This document shows, piece by piece, positions 56,730 through 64,000 of a DNA stretch of 64,000 bases. The notes under the pieces were generated by a model, which ran no database searches, was not told the origin of the DNA, and saw only the letters and a program-made list of their open reading frames with translations. Position 1 is the first letter of the stretch; each line of letters begins with the position of its first letter. Location: positions 1 to 64,000 of the forward strand of contig NZ_CP014596.1 in assembly GCF_001687105.1 (NCBI RefSeq), in the 5' to 3' direction. The position numbers and the translations under genes are program-made. This stretch comes from Salipiger sp. CCB-MM3. GTDB lineage: Bacteria; Pseudomonadota; Alphaproteobacteria; Rhodobacterales; Rhodobacteraceae.

Positions 56730-56840
56730 CCGTTCCTCGACTATCCGCCCGAGGTCCGCAGAATTATCTACACGGCGAATGCCATAGAGGCGCTGAACTC
56801 GAAGACCCGCCGGGCCGTCCGTACAAGGTGGCACCTCCCT
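56730..56840 (+). pseudogene. IS256-family (mutator) transposase fragment
   Basis: About 37 residues (FLDYPPEVRRIIYTANAIEA, then LNSKTRRAVRTRWHLPG) match the conserved C-terminal region IIYTTNAIESLN of IS256-type transposases. Nothing else of the element remains. It is cut on the left by the ISL3 element's neighbourhood and on the right, near 56840, by the IS5-type element. Confidence 0.75.
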
Positions 56841-57603
56841 GGGCTCTGGACCCATTGATTTCAGCTGCGTGAGATGATTCACCGCGCTAAAACAGAGCGG
56901 TGACATGTCTGATCTCTTTTGGCTGAGCGATGTGCAGATGGCGCGCCTCGCGCCCTACTTCCCGAAGTCCCACGGCAAGCCTCGTGTCGATGATCGCCGC
57001 GTGTTGAGCGGGATTATCTTCATCAACCGCAATGGGTTACGCTGGCGGGATGCGCCCAAAGAGTATGGTCCCCACAAGACACTCTACAACCGCTGGAAGC
57101 GGTGGAGTGATAAGGGCATCTTCGCACAGATGATGGCCGGGCTGGCCGCCGAACACGGTGAGAAGAAGACCGTGATGATCGACGCAACCTACCTCAAGGC
57201 ACATCGCACCGCGTCCAGCCTGGGCGTGAAAAAAGGGGGCGTGGCCGACTGATTGGCCGCACCAAGGGCGGCATGAACACCAAGTTGCATGCCATCTGCG
57301 ACAGCAAAGGCCGGCCGCTCAACTTCTTCGTGTCTGCCGGGCAGGTGAGCGATTACATCGGGGCGCGGGCCCTGTTGCGCGGTCTGCCAGATGTAGACTG
57401 GCTGCTCGGGGACCGGGGCTATGACGCCGATTGGTTCCGGGAAGCCCTGCAAGACAAGGGTATACGCGCCTGCATACCTGGCCGAAAACAGCGTAAGGCG
57501 ACTGTCAGATACGACAAGCGGCGCTACAAACGGCGCAACCGGATCGAGATCATGTTCGGCAGGCTCAAGGACTGGCGGCGTGTCGCAACCAGATACGACA
57601 GAT
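56841..57603 (+). mobile_element. IS5-family (IS427-like) element, 3' truncated
   Basis: The element begins near GGGCTCTGGACCCATTGATT (56841) and carries the two-frame transposase of the IS427 subgroup. It is cut at 57603, where the IS3 element starts, so the C-terminal ~20 residues and the right terminal repeat are lost. It is inserted into the IS256 fragment, giving a nested order. Confidence 0.7.
56905..57252 (+). CDS. IS5/IS427-family transposase, first frame (OrfA)
   Basis: The 115-residue frame starts MSDLFWLSDVQMARLAPYFP and has the domain of unknown function typical of the IS427 group (GLRWRDAPKEYGPHKTLYNR), with the first catalytic Asp in VMIDATYLKAHRTAS. It ends after an A6G5 run (57229-57239) where the ribosome normally slips by -1 to fuse with the second frame. 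As the partner is truncated, it is not expected to be active. Confidence 0.82.
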   Translation: MSDLFWLSDVQMARLAPYFPKSHGKPRVDDRRVLSGIIFINRNGLRWRDAPKEYGPHKTLYNRWKRWSDKGIFAQMMAGLAAEHGEKKTVMIDATYLKAHRTASSLGVKKGGVAD

Positions 57604-57620
57604 TGAGCCAGCCCCTTTGA
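57234..57620 (+). pseudogene. IS5/IS427-family transposase, second frame, truncated
   Basis: Reading resumes by a -1 shift as GRGRLIGRTKGGMNTKLHAI. It contains the second catalytic Asp (WLLGDRGYDADWFREAL) and the Glu region (RYKRRNRIEIMFGRLKDWRR). The natural C-terminus after RVATRYDR is replaced by LSQPL, coded by the end of the IS3 element. Confidence 0.82.
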
Positions 57621-57680
57621 AGTGGTCCACCCACGAAGCCTGAAATCCGATAGGATTTCGGCGAACAGGAGGACTACGGA

Positions 57681-57959
57681 ATGGCTGGAAAGCGTGAGAA
57701 GCCGGAAGACATTGTCACCAAGCTGCGTCAGGTCGAGGTGTTGCATGGCCAGGGCCTGTCGATGGCCGATGCGGTGCGGCAGATCGGGATATCGCAGCAT
57801 ACCTTTTACCGGTGGCGGAAGCAGTATGGTGGGATGAACCGGGCACAGTTGTCGCGGCTGAAGGAACTCGAGAAGGAGAACCTGAGGCTGCGGCGGGCGG
57901 TATCTGACCTGACGCTCGAGAAGCTGATCCTGACCGAGGCTGCCCAGGGAAACTTCTAA
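57681..57959 (+). CDS. IS3-family transposase OrfA
   Basis: This 92-residue protein has a helix-turn-helix (EVLHGQGLSMADAVRQIGIS, then QHTFYRWRKQYGG) and a leucine-zipper-like coiled coil (LSRLKELEKENLRLRRAVSD). It binds the element ends and, through -1 frameshifting near its end (EAAQGNF), forms the OrfAB transposase. GGAGGA precedes the ATG. Confidence 0.9.
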   Translation: MAGKREKPEDIVTKLRQVEVLHGQGLSMADAVRQIGISQHTFYRWRKQYGGMNRAQLSRLKELEKENLRLRRAVSDLTLEKLILTEAAQGNF

Positions 57960-57982
57960 GCCCTTCGCGCCGCCGCGAATGC

Positions 57983-58807
57983 GTGGAGCATGTGTGCGAG
58001 ACACTCGGCATCTCCGAACGCCGGGCCTGCCGGGTGCTCGGCCAACACCGCTCCACGCAGCGCAAGCCACCACAGGGCCGGGAAGACGAGGCGCGGCTGA
58101 CCGCCGACGTCATCGATCTGGCCCGGGAGTATGGCCGCTACGGCTACCGCCGGGTCGCCGTGCTGCTGCGGCGTGCCGGCTGGCAGGTGAACCACAAGCG
58201 GGTGGCGCGCATTTGGCGGCGCGAAGGGCTCAAGGTCCCACACAAGCAGAAGAAGCGCGGCAGGCTCTGGCTGAACGATGGCTCTTGCGTGCGGCTGAAG
58301 CCCGAGCACCCCAACCACGTCTGGTCCTACGACTTCGTGCAGGACCGGACCAGTGACGGCCGGACCTACCGGACGCTCAACATCCTCGATGAATATACGC
58401 GGGAGGCGTTAATGATCCGTGTCGACAGGCGACTGAACTCCACCGATGTCCTGGACGCCCTGACCGATCTCTTCATCCAGCGCGGCCCGCCGCGGTTCAT
58501 CCGGTCCGACAACGGCCCGGAGTTCATCGCGCAGAAGGTCCGCGACTGGATCGAGTTGGTGGGGGCGAAGACCGCCTACATCGAGCCGGGGTCACCCTGG
58601 GAGAACGGTTATTGCGAGAGCTTCAACAGCAGGTTCAGGGACGAACTCCTCAATGGCGAGGTCTTCTACTCGTTGAGGGAGGCGCAAATCCTCATCGAAC
58701 AATGGCGAAAGCACTACAACACCGCTCGGCCGCATAGCGCTCTTGGATATCGGACACCGGCACCGGAGACATTCATCCCCATAGACCGAAGGCCGACCAT
58801 GCATTAG
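57983..58807 (+). CDS. IS3-family transposase OrfB (integrase core)
   Basis: This 274-residue frame (here from a GTG; translated mainly as an OrfAB fusion) has an HTH_21 part (GRYGYRRVAVLLRRAGWQVN) and the rve integrase core. The catalytic residues are Asp in VWSYDFVQDRTSDG, Asp in IRSDNGPEFIA and Glu in NGYCESFNSRFRDEL. The C-terminal EQWRKHYNTARPHSALGY is conserved. No interruption is seen. Confidence 0.9.
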   Translation: MEHVCETLGISERRACRVLGQHRSTQRKPPQGREDEARLTADVIDLAREYGRYGYRRVAVLLRRAGWQVNHKRVARIWRREGLKVPHKQKKRGRLWLNDGSCVRLKPEHPNHVWSYDFVQDRTSDGRTYRTLNILDEYTREALMIRVDRRLNSTDVLDALTDLFIQRGPPRFIRSDNGPEFIAQKVRDWIELVGAKTAYIEPGSPWENGYCESFNSRFRDELLNGEVFYSLREAQILIEQWRKHYNTARPHSALGYRTPAPETFIPIDRRPTMH

Positions 58808-59072
58808 CATTTAACCCGGACCACTCGATGGGGTCAGCTCACGTGGAAACTGCTCGCTGCACTCGTAGATAAGGTTTGGGCCTTCTGCTTGGCATTCGGG
58901 AACTCGTATTATCAGGCCACGAACGGCCTACGCACTATTTGTGGAGTGCGCCCCAATGGCGGACAATGTAGCAGAAAAGTGGACAAAAATGCCGACCATT
59001 GCCAACTGGCAGCTTCCGATGATCTGGCCTAGCGGCCGAGATCATTGGAGATTTTCGGTTTTCGCCTGAGTA

Positions 59073-59084
59073 TTTATGGCGGAG
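59073..59084 (+). repeat. Putative attR: tRNA-Ser 3' end copy
   Basis: TTTATGGCGGAG covers the last eight tRNA bases and four bases beyond, and is repeated directly at 54226-54237. tRNA 3' ends are common targets of tyrosine integrases, which leave such direct repeats. Confidence 0.45.
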
Positions 59085-59166
59085 AGGAAGGGATTCGAAC
59101 CCTCGAGACGGTTCCCCGCCTACACACTTTCCAGGCGTGCGCCTTCGACCACTCGGCCACCTCTCC
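59077..59166 (-). tRNA. tRNA-Ser (anticodon GGA)
   Basis: On the minus strand GGAGAGG (from 59166) pairs with CCTCTCC, followed by discriminator G and an encoded CCA ending at 59077. The anticodon GGA (59132-59130) sits in CTGGAAA. The long variable arm (GCGGGGAACCGTC region) and GGTTCGAATCC T-loop are typical of tRNA-Ser. Length is 90 bases. The IS-rich region lies on its 3' side. Confidence 0.96.
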
Positions 59167-59224
59167 GCGGACCGCTCTACAGGAAAGTCCGGGCCGGGTG
59201 CAAGAGGCGGTTTGCCAAAAAATT

Positions 59225-59249
59225 GAGCCCCGGTGCAGAACCGGGGCTC
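59225..59249 (-). terminator. Rho-independent terminator after the ETF-QO gene
   Basis: Read on the minus strand, GAGCCCCGGT (59249-59240) pairs with ACCGGGGCTC (59234-59225) with a five-base loop, followed by AATTTTTTGG. This perfect 10-bp stem and T6 run lie about 50 bases past the stop at 59299. Confidence 0.88.
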
Positions 59250-59298
59250 GACGTTTGGTCAAGCAGGGATCGCGGGCGGAAAACGCCGCCCCGCGGCC

Positions 59299-60945
59299 TT
59301 ACATATTGGGGTAGTTCGGCCCGTCGCCGCCCTGCGGAACCGTCCAGTTGATGTTCTGCGAAGGGTCTTTGATATCGCAGGTCTTGCAGTGCACGCAGTT
59401 CTGGAAGTTGATCACGAACTCGGTCTTGCCGTCCTTCTCGACGAACTCATAGACACCCGCCGGGCAGTAGCGCTGCGAGGGGCCTGCGTATTTCGGCAGG
59501 TTATCAAGCAGCGGCACGCGCGGATCCTTCAGCTTGAGATGCGCCGGCTGGCTCTCTTCGTGGTTGGTGAAGGAGAAGCTGACGTTGGTCAGCCGGTCGA
59601 AGCTGAGCTTGCCGTCGGGCTTGGGGTACTCGATCGGCTGATGCGCCGCCGCGCTCTCGGTGGCCGTGGCATCGCTCTTGCCGTGCTTGACCGTGCCGAA
59701 GAGCGAGAAACCGAAGCTGTTGGTCCACATGTCGAGGCCGCCAAGCGTCAGCGAGCCCAGCAGGCCGGTTTTCGACCACAGCGGCTTGACGTTGCGCACC
59801 TTCCACAGGTCCTGCCCGATGGCCCCTTCGCGCACTTCGCTCTCATAGGCTGTGAGCTCGTCCGAAGCGCGGCCCGCCTGGATCGCCTCATAGGCCGCCT
59901 CTGCCGCGGCTTTGCCCGAAAGCATGGCATTGTGGTTGCCCTTGATGCGCGGCACGTTGACCATGCCCACCGAGCAGCCGAGCAGCGCCACGCCGGGCGC
60001 GACCATCTTCGGCATCGACTGGAAGCCGCCCTCGGAGATCGCCCGCGCGCCATAGGCCACGCGCTTGCCGCCTTTGAGCAGGTCCGCCACATGCGGGTGA
60101 TGCTTGAAGCGCTGGAATTCCATGTAGGGGAAGAGGTGCGGGTTGCGGTAGTTCAGGTGCACCACGAAGCCGACGTAGACCTGATTGTTGTCCAGATGGT
60201 AGATGAAGGCCCCGCCCCCGGCATTGCCGCCCAGCGGCCAGCCCATGGTGTGCTCGACCCGGCCTTCCTGGTGCTTGGCAGGGTCGATCTCCCAGATCTC
60301 CTTCATGCCGAGTCCGAACTTCTGCGGGCATTTGCCGTCCGAGAGGTTGTATTTCTCGATCACTTCCTTCGACAGCGAGCCGCGCACGCCTTCCGACAGA
60401 AAGACGTATTTGCCGTGCAGTTCCATCCCCGGCTCATAGCCCGGACCGGGGGTGCCGTCGGCGTTCTTGCCGAACTCGCCCGCGACCACGCCCTTGATCT
60501 CGCCGTTCTCGCCGTAGACCAGTTCCGAGCAGGCCATGCCGGGGAAAATCTCGACGCCAAGCGCCTCGGCCTGTTCGGCCATCCAGCGGCAGACGTTGCC
60601 CATGGAGACGATGTAATTGCCCTCGTTCGACATGAACTTCGGCATTGGCCAATGCGGGATGGTGACCTTGCCAGCCTCGCCCAGCAGATAGAATTTGTCC
60701 TGCGTCACCGGAACGTTCAGCGGCGCGCCCTTCTCCTTCCAGTCGGGGATCAGCGCGTCGAGACCACAGGGGTCGAGCACCGCACCAGAAAGGATATGCG
60801 CGCCGACCTCGGATCCCTTTTCGAGAACCACAACATTCAGGTCGGCATCGAGTTGCTTGAGCCGGATCGCTGCGGAGAGGCCTGCCGGCCCCGCCCCCAC
60901 GATCACCACGTCATATTCCATCGACTCGCGCTCGATCTCGGCCAT
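59299..60945 (-). CDS. Electron-transfer flavoprotein:ubiquinone oxidoreductase
   Basis: This 548-residue membrane-associated flavoprotein passes electrons from ETF to ubiquinone during fatty-acid and amino-acid oxidation. It has the FAD motif [17 protein letters not shown] near residue 13, the family segment [20 protein letters not shown], and the C-terminal 4Fe-4S ligands (CPAGVYEF, then [18 protein letters not shown]). Length is typical. It is a single gene with a strong terminator; the etfAB genes are not in this window. Confidence 0.94.
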   Translation of the reverse strand: MAEIERESMEYDVVIVGAGPAGLSAAIRLKQLDADLNVVVLEKGSEVGAHILSGAVLDPCGLDALIPDWKEKGAPLNVPVTQDKFYLLGEAGKVTIPHWPMPKFMSNEGNYIVSMGNVCRWMAEQAEALGVEIFPGMACSELVYGENGEIKGVVAGEFGKNADGTPGPGYEPGMELHGKYVFLSEGVRGSLSKEVIEKYNLSDGKCPQKFGLGMKEIWEIDPAKHQEGRVEHTMGWPLGGNAGGGAFIYHLDNNQVYVGFVVHLNYRNPHLFPYMEFQRFKHHPHVADLLKGGKRVAYGARAISEGGFQSMPKMVAPGVALLGCSVGMVNVPRIKGNHNAMLSGKAAAEAAYEAIQAGRASDELTAYESEVREGAIGQDLWKVRNVKPLWSKTGLLGSLTLGGLDMWTNSFGFSLFGTVKHGKSDATATESAAAHQPIEYPKPDGKLSFDRLTNVSFSFTNHEESQPAHLKLKDPRVPLLDNLPKYAGPSQRYCPAGVYEFVEKDGKTEFVINFQNCVHCKTCDIKDPSQNINWTVPQGGDGPNYPNM

Positions 60946-61275
60946 GTGGTTCCTCCGCTGGCTGTTCGCTTTAGCTGTTCGCTGTAATTATCTTGCGCAT
61001 TGGCGTAGCGCGGCGGTGCAGCACAGGTCAATCGAAACGCGGCATAAAAGGTGCCTGACGCGACCTTAGGAAAATAATAGTTGGCGCGGCGCAAAGTCCG
61101 CTCGGCGGAGCCTCGCGCAGCCCATCGCCCTGCCCTGCTGGCCCGCCGCGCCGCAGCGCACTCTTGCCAAAGCCCGGGACAATCCCCACTCTTGCCAGAA
61201 ACGACCACTCATGGTTTTAGACGGCAAACGCAAAAGGGCCGGGGGAGGCCCTCGGGACAGTTCCGGAAAGACTCT
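60946..61275. other. Divergent intergenic region, ETF-QO / greA
   Basis: No gene is supported in these 330 bases. AGGGCC/GGCCCT (61235-61240 and 61247-61252) can form a small hairpin about 24 bases before the greA ATG, possibly in the greA leader. The rest holds the two promoters, not clearly recognisable. Confidence 0.5.
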
Positions 61276-61746
61276 ATGGAAAAGATACTGATGACCCGCG
61301 CGGGCTTCACCGCGCTCGAAACCGAATTGAAAACGCTCAAGTCCGTTGAGCGTCCGGCCATCATCAAGGCCATCGCCGAAGCACGTGAGCACGGCGATCT
61401 GTCGGAGAACGCCGAATACCATTCCGCGCGCGAAAAGCAGAGCTTCATCGAAGGCCGGATTAAAGAGATCGAAAGCGTGATGTCGCTGGCCGAGGTGATC
61501 GACCCGGCGAAGCTGACCGGTGCGATCAAGTTCGGCGCCACGGTTACCGTCGTCGATGAAGACACCGACGAAGAAAAGACCTGGCAGATCGTCGGCGAAT
61601 ATGAGGCCAACATCGAAAAGGGCCTGCTCAACATCAAATCGCCCATCGCTCGCGCCCTGATCGGCAAGGACGAAGGCGACAGCGTCGAGGTGCGCACCCC
61701 CGGCGGCGAGAAGAGCTACGAGATCCTGACGATCGCGTACAAGTAA
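61276..61746 (+). CDS. greA: Transcription elongation factor GreA
   Basis: This 156-residue factor has the N-terminal coiled coil with the catalytic acidic tip ([20 protein letters not shown], residues ~33-52), which rescues backtracked RNA polymerase by stimulating transcript cleavage. The C-terminal FKBP-like domain follows ([20 protein letters not shown]). The ATG at 61276 gives the standard length. Confidence 0.95.
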   Translation: MEKILMTRAGFTALETELKTLKSVERPAIIKAIAEAREHGDLSENAEYHSAREKQSFIEGRIKEIESVMSLAEVIDPAKLTGAIKFGATVTVVDEDTDEEKTWQIVGEYEANIEKGLLNIKSPIARALIGKDEGDSVEVRTPGGEKSYEILTIAYK

Positions 61747-61774
61747 CACCCAAAGGTAAGGGTCGCGCCGCATC

Positions 61775-62794
61775 ATGGCAGACAGCAACGACAGCCGCTC
61801 GGCGCCCATCGGCGTCTACGACCGCGAGGAAAAGCGCGGTATGACCGGGATCGAGATCGCCGCGCTCGGCCTCAGTGCGCTCTGGCTGGTGATCGCCGGT
61901 GGCTACGTCTTCACCGGCGGCAGCACCGAAGGCGTGGGCGGCCTGCGTTTCTTGTTGGTGGTGATGGTTGTCTTTCTGCCCATCGCGATGATCTGGGTGG
62001 CGGCGATGACCATGCGGGCCAGCCGCATCATGCGCGAGGAAAGCGCGCGGCTGCAGACCGCCATCGAGGCGATCCGCAAGTCGTACCTCACGCAGGCGCA
62101 GACCGGCCGCAACGATCCCTCGGCCAGCACGCTGGCGCGCAAGCTCGACGAGGTGGCCGCGGCGCAGCGCAAGATCGAGACGACGCTTGCCATGCTCGGC
62201 TCCACCCGCGCGGCGCAAGCCGCGGTGCAGGCGCAGACCGCCGCCGCTGCCGTCGCTCCCGAGCCTTCCGCGGACGATCAGCCCGCGCTGTCGCTCGGCA
62301 CGCCCGCCGAGGCGCTGGAGCCGCCGCTGGCCAATACCGACTTCATCCGCGCCCTGAACTTCCCCGACACTGCCGAAGACCTCGAAGGCTTCGCGGCGCT
62401 GCGCCGGGCGCTGAAGGACCGGCAGGCGGCGCAGCTCATTCAAGCCTCGCAGGACGTGCTGACGCTGCTGTCGCAGGACGGCATCTATATGGATGATCTG
62501 ACGCCCGACATGGCCCGACCCGAGGTTTGGCGCGCCTTCGCCAAGGGCACACGCGGGCGCGAAGTGGCCGCGCTCGGCGGTGTGCGCGACCGCGCCTCGC
62601 TGGCGCTAAGCTCGGGCCGGATGAAGCAGGACGCGATCTTCAAGGACGTCGCCCATCATTTCCTACGGCTCTACGACCGCGCCTTCGTGCGTTTCGAAGG
62701 ACAGGCAAGCGACGCCGAGATCAGCGAACTGGCCAACACCCGCACCGCCCGCGCCTTCATGCTGCTGGGCCGCGTCGCGGGCGCCTTCGACTGA
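61775..62794 (+). CDS. Membrane-anchored coiled-coil protein of unknown function
   Basis: This 339-residue protein has two N-terminal helices (IEIAALGLSALWLVIAGGYV and LRFLLVVMVVFLPIAMIWVA), a charged coiled coil (residues ~85-150), an Ala/Pro-rich linker (~150-185) and a conserved-looking helical C-terminal domain (DFIRALNFPDTAEDLEGFAA to the end). I do not recognise a named family; similar proteins lie beside greA in related bacteria as far as I recall. It starts 28 bases after greA, so the two may be co-transcribed. Confidence 0.75.
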   Translation: MADSNDSRSAPIGVYDREEKRGMTGIEIAALGLSALWLVIAGGYVFTGGSTEGVGGLRFLLVVMVVFLPIAMIWVAAMTMRASRIMREESARLQTAIEAIRKSYLTQAQTGRNDPSASTLARKLDEVAAAQRKIETTLAMLGSTRAAQAAVQAQTAAAAVAPEPSADDQPALSLGTPAEALEPPLANTDFIRALNFPDTAEDLEGFAALRRALKDRQAAQLIQASQDVLTLLSQDGIYMDDLTPDMARPEVWRAFAKGTRGREVAALGGVRDRASLALSSGRMKQDAIFKDVAHHFLRLYDRAFVRFEGQASDAEISELANTRTARAFMLLGRVAGAFD

Positions 62795-62914
62795 CGCGAA
62801 GCGCCTGCGCAAGCCACAGCGCCTACATGCGTTTAAGGTCAGCCTCCCTGCCCGATTGCATCTCCCTCAAAGGGTCGCTACGGCTTGCCCGGTCGACGGG
62901 AGGCAAGGCACCAC

Positions 62915-63616
62915 ATGGCACGATCGGACACGGGTTCTTACTACTGGCAGGGTGTGCGCGCGGGTCTGCCGTTCCTGCTGGTGATCGGCCCCTTTGCCAC
63001 GCTCTTCGGCGTGCTCGCCAATGAGGCGGGGCTGAACCTCTTCGACACGCTTTCCTTTTCGGTGGTGGTGATTGCCGGGGCCGCGCAATTTGTCTCGCTG
63101 CAGATGCTGCAGGACCATGTGCCCGCGCTGATCGTGCTGGCCTCGGCGCTTGCGGTGAACCTGCGTATGGCGATGTATTCCGCTGCGATCACCCCGCATC
63201 TGGGCGCGCTGCCGCTGTGGAAACGCGCGATCTGCGCCTATTTCCTTGTCGATCAGACCTACGCCTCATCGGCGCTGCAGTTCGAACGCTCGCCCGAGAT
63301 GACCCTGCCGCAGAAGTTCGCCTTCTTCATGGGGACGATGACGCCGATTTGCCCACCGTGGTACATCTTCACGCTGGTCGGTGCTTGGGTGGGCGAAGCG
63401 ATCCCCGCCGATTTCGGCCTCGATTTCGCGCTGCCCATCGCCTTTCTGGCGATGATCGCCCCGGCGCTGCGCACGGGCGCGCATGTGGTGGCGGCGCTGG
63501 TCGCGACGCTGGGCACGCTGCTGCTGGCATGGATGCCCTATAACCTCGGCGTGCTCTGCGCCGCCGCGCTCGGCATGATGGCCGGGGCCGAGACCGAACG
63601 GAGGATGCAGCGATGA
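62915..63616 (+). CDS. azlC: Branched-chain amino-acid exporter large subunit, AzlC family
   Basis: This 233-residue membrane protein has the AzlC signature (GLPFLLVIGPFATLFGVLAN, then VVVIAGAAQFVSLQMLQDH) and about six helices. With AzlD it forms a LIV-E-type exporter. GGGAGG lies ahead of the ATG at 62915. It overlaps azlD (ATGA). Confidence 0.88.
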   Translation: MARSDTGSYYWQGVRAGLPFLLVIGPFATLFGVLANEAGLNLFDTLSFSVVVIAGAAQFVSLQMLQDHVPALIVLASALAVNLRMAMYSAAITPHLGALPLWKRAICAYFLVDQTYASSALQFERSPEMTLPQKFAFFMGTMTPICPPWYIFTLVGAWVGEAIPADFGLDFALPIAFLAMIAPALRTGAHVVAALVATLGTLLLAWMPYNLGVLCAAALGMMAGAETERRMQR

Positions 63617-63939
63617 TCGAACGCGGAGATCTCTGGCTGGTGATCCTCGGGCTGGGGCTGGGCAGCTTTGCCCTGCGCTTCCTGTTCCTTGGGCTTGTCG
63701 GCGACCGCCCCCTGCCCGCGTGGCTGACGCGCCATCTCCGCTACACCGCCGTGGCGATGATGCCCGCGCTGGTAGCGCCGCTGGTGGTCTGGCCCGCCGC
63801 GACCGACGGGCAGACCGACCCTGCCCGTCTGATCGCCGCATTGGTGACGCTCGGTGTCGGGCTGGCCAGCAAGAACGTGATCCTTGCCATCCTCAGCGGC
63901 GCGGTGGCGCTGATCGCGGGCGGTTACTGGCTCAGCTGA
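63613..63939 (+). CDS. azlD: Branched-chain amino-acid exporter small subunit, AzlD family
   Basis: This 108-residue protein has four hydrophobic segments (LVILGLGLGSFALRFLFLGL, then RYTAVAMMPALVAPLVVWPA, and two more), matching AzlD. It is the small partner of AzlC. The stop at 63939 overlaps the end of a convergent gene on the other strand. Confidence 0.87.
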   Translation: MIERGDLWLVILGLGLGSFALRFLFLGLVGDRPLPAWLTRHLRYTAVAMMPALVAPLVVWPAATDGQTDPARLIAALVTLGVGLASKNVILAILSGAVALIAGGYWLS

Positions 63940-64000
63940 TCACTGTCGCCGCTGCGCTGCTCGAACGCGGCGATCGCCAGCGTCTTGTCGTCGGCATCCT
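63924..64000 (-). CDS. C-terminal end of a convergent gene (partial)
   Basis: The last 24 codons of a minus-strand frame (DDKTLAIAAFEQRSGDSDQL, then SQ and a stop at 63924-63926) enter from the window edge and overlap azlD by 16 bases. The 'DDKTLAIAAF' end resembles tails of PP2C-type phosphatases, but the piece is too short to name. Confidence 0.35.
   Translation of the reverse strand, partial: DADDKTLAIAAFEQRSGDSDQLSQ

Larger units (their letters stand above)
57604..58841 (+). mobile_element. IS3-family insertion sequence (IS407/IS51-like), apparently complete
   Basis: Imperfect terminal repeats TGAGCCAGCCCC...GTGGTCC (57604-57628) and GGACCACTCGATGGGGTCAG... (58818-58841) bound a 1,238-bp unit with orfA and orfB in the normal -1 arrangement. 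Both frames look intact, so this is the only element here that could still move. No target duplication is evident (left GAT, right CGT), and the right flank is not the missing part of the IS427 element, so a deletion has followed. Confidence 0.85.

Noticed and set aside
59045..59351. Open frames over tRNA-Ser
   Set aside because: They run through the tRNA gene and its neighbour's terminator, and have no protein-like features.

Overview
The window is high-GC DNA whose gene content and operon style (many four-base ATGA start/stop overlaps, TRAP transporters, an N-type ATPase, an AmiC/AmiR amide operon) point to an alphaproteobacterium of the Rhodobacteraceae (Roseobacter-type). This is inferred from gene content; no marker phylogeny was possible.

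Layout. 1-1.83 kb: three broken reading frames (outer-membrane efflux protein, small secreted protein, SDR), probably sequence error near a contig end. 1.85-6.0 kb: polyamine-type ABC importer (potA-D-B-C), divergent from a LuxR-type regulator (6.0-6.8 kb), followed by a GT-C-like membrane protein. 8.5-16.5 kb: a minus-strand operon amiC-amiR-permease-permease-binding protein-formamidase-fused ATPase, with a leader that can form a terminator. 16.8-24.3 kb: a tandem SpoIIAA-like protein divergent from a complete N-type ATPase operon (atpDCQRBEFAG), then a LOG-family protein. 25.9-29.0 kb: HlyD/ABC export system. 29.1-34.1 kb: AGCS amino-acid symporter, XRE regulator, asparaginase and aspartase, linked by a shared inverted-repeat operator. 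34.1-36.1 kb: secreted DUF3604 protein. 36.3-43.8 kb: a catabolic cluster (SDR, LigI-like amidohydrolase, carboxymuconolactone-decarboxylase-like protein, GST, TRAP importer, LysR regulator, flavin reductase). 44.0-47.6 kb: a lower-GC pectate-lyase-like protein, a non-coding stretch with palindromes and a 7-base tandem repeat, and a quinone-oxidoreductase-like gene. 47.9-53.8 kb: housekeeping and redox genes (trmB, aldo/keto reductase, SDR, MFS, metG). 54.2-59.1 kb: an insertion-sequence graveyard (IS21 istB remnant, ISL3, IS256 fragment, IS5/IS427, IS3) on the 3' side of tRNA-Ser(GGA), bounded by a 12-bp direct repeat of the tRNA 3' end. 59.3-64 kb: ETF-ubiquinone oxidoreductase, greA, a membrane protein, azlCD and the tail of one more gene.

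The genes form several nutrient-scavenging modules. The amide operon would sense amides (AmiC), relieve termination (AmiR), import substrate (ABC) and hydrolyse it (FmdA). The asparagine module would import amino acids and convert asparagine to aspartate and then fumarate. The TRAP cluster would import an organic acid and feed it to ring-cleavage-type enzymes. The most informative observations are the mutually exclusive hairpins ahead of amiC, the shared operator of the asparagine module, the LysR box ahead of dctP, the b/delta-like AtpF and two-glutamate c subunit of the N-ATPase, and the remnant integrative element at tRNA-Ser. I found no CRISPR array, rRNA, prophage or obviously new defence system.
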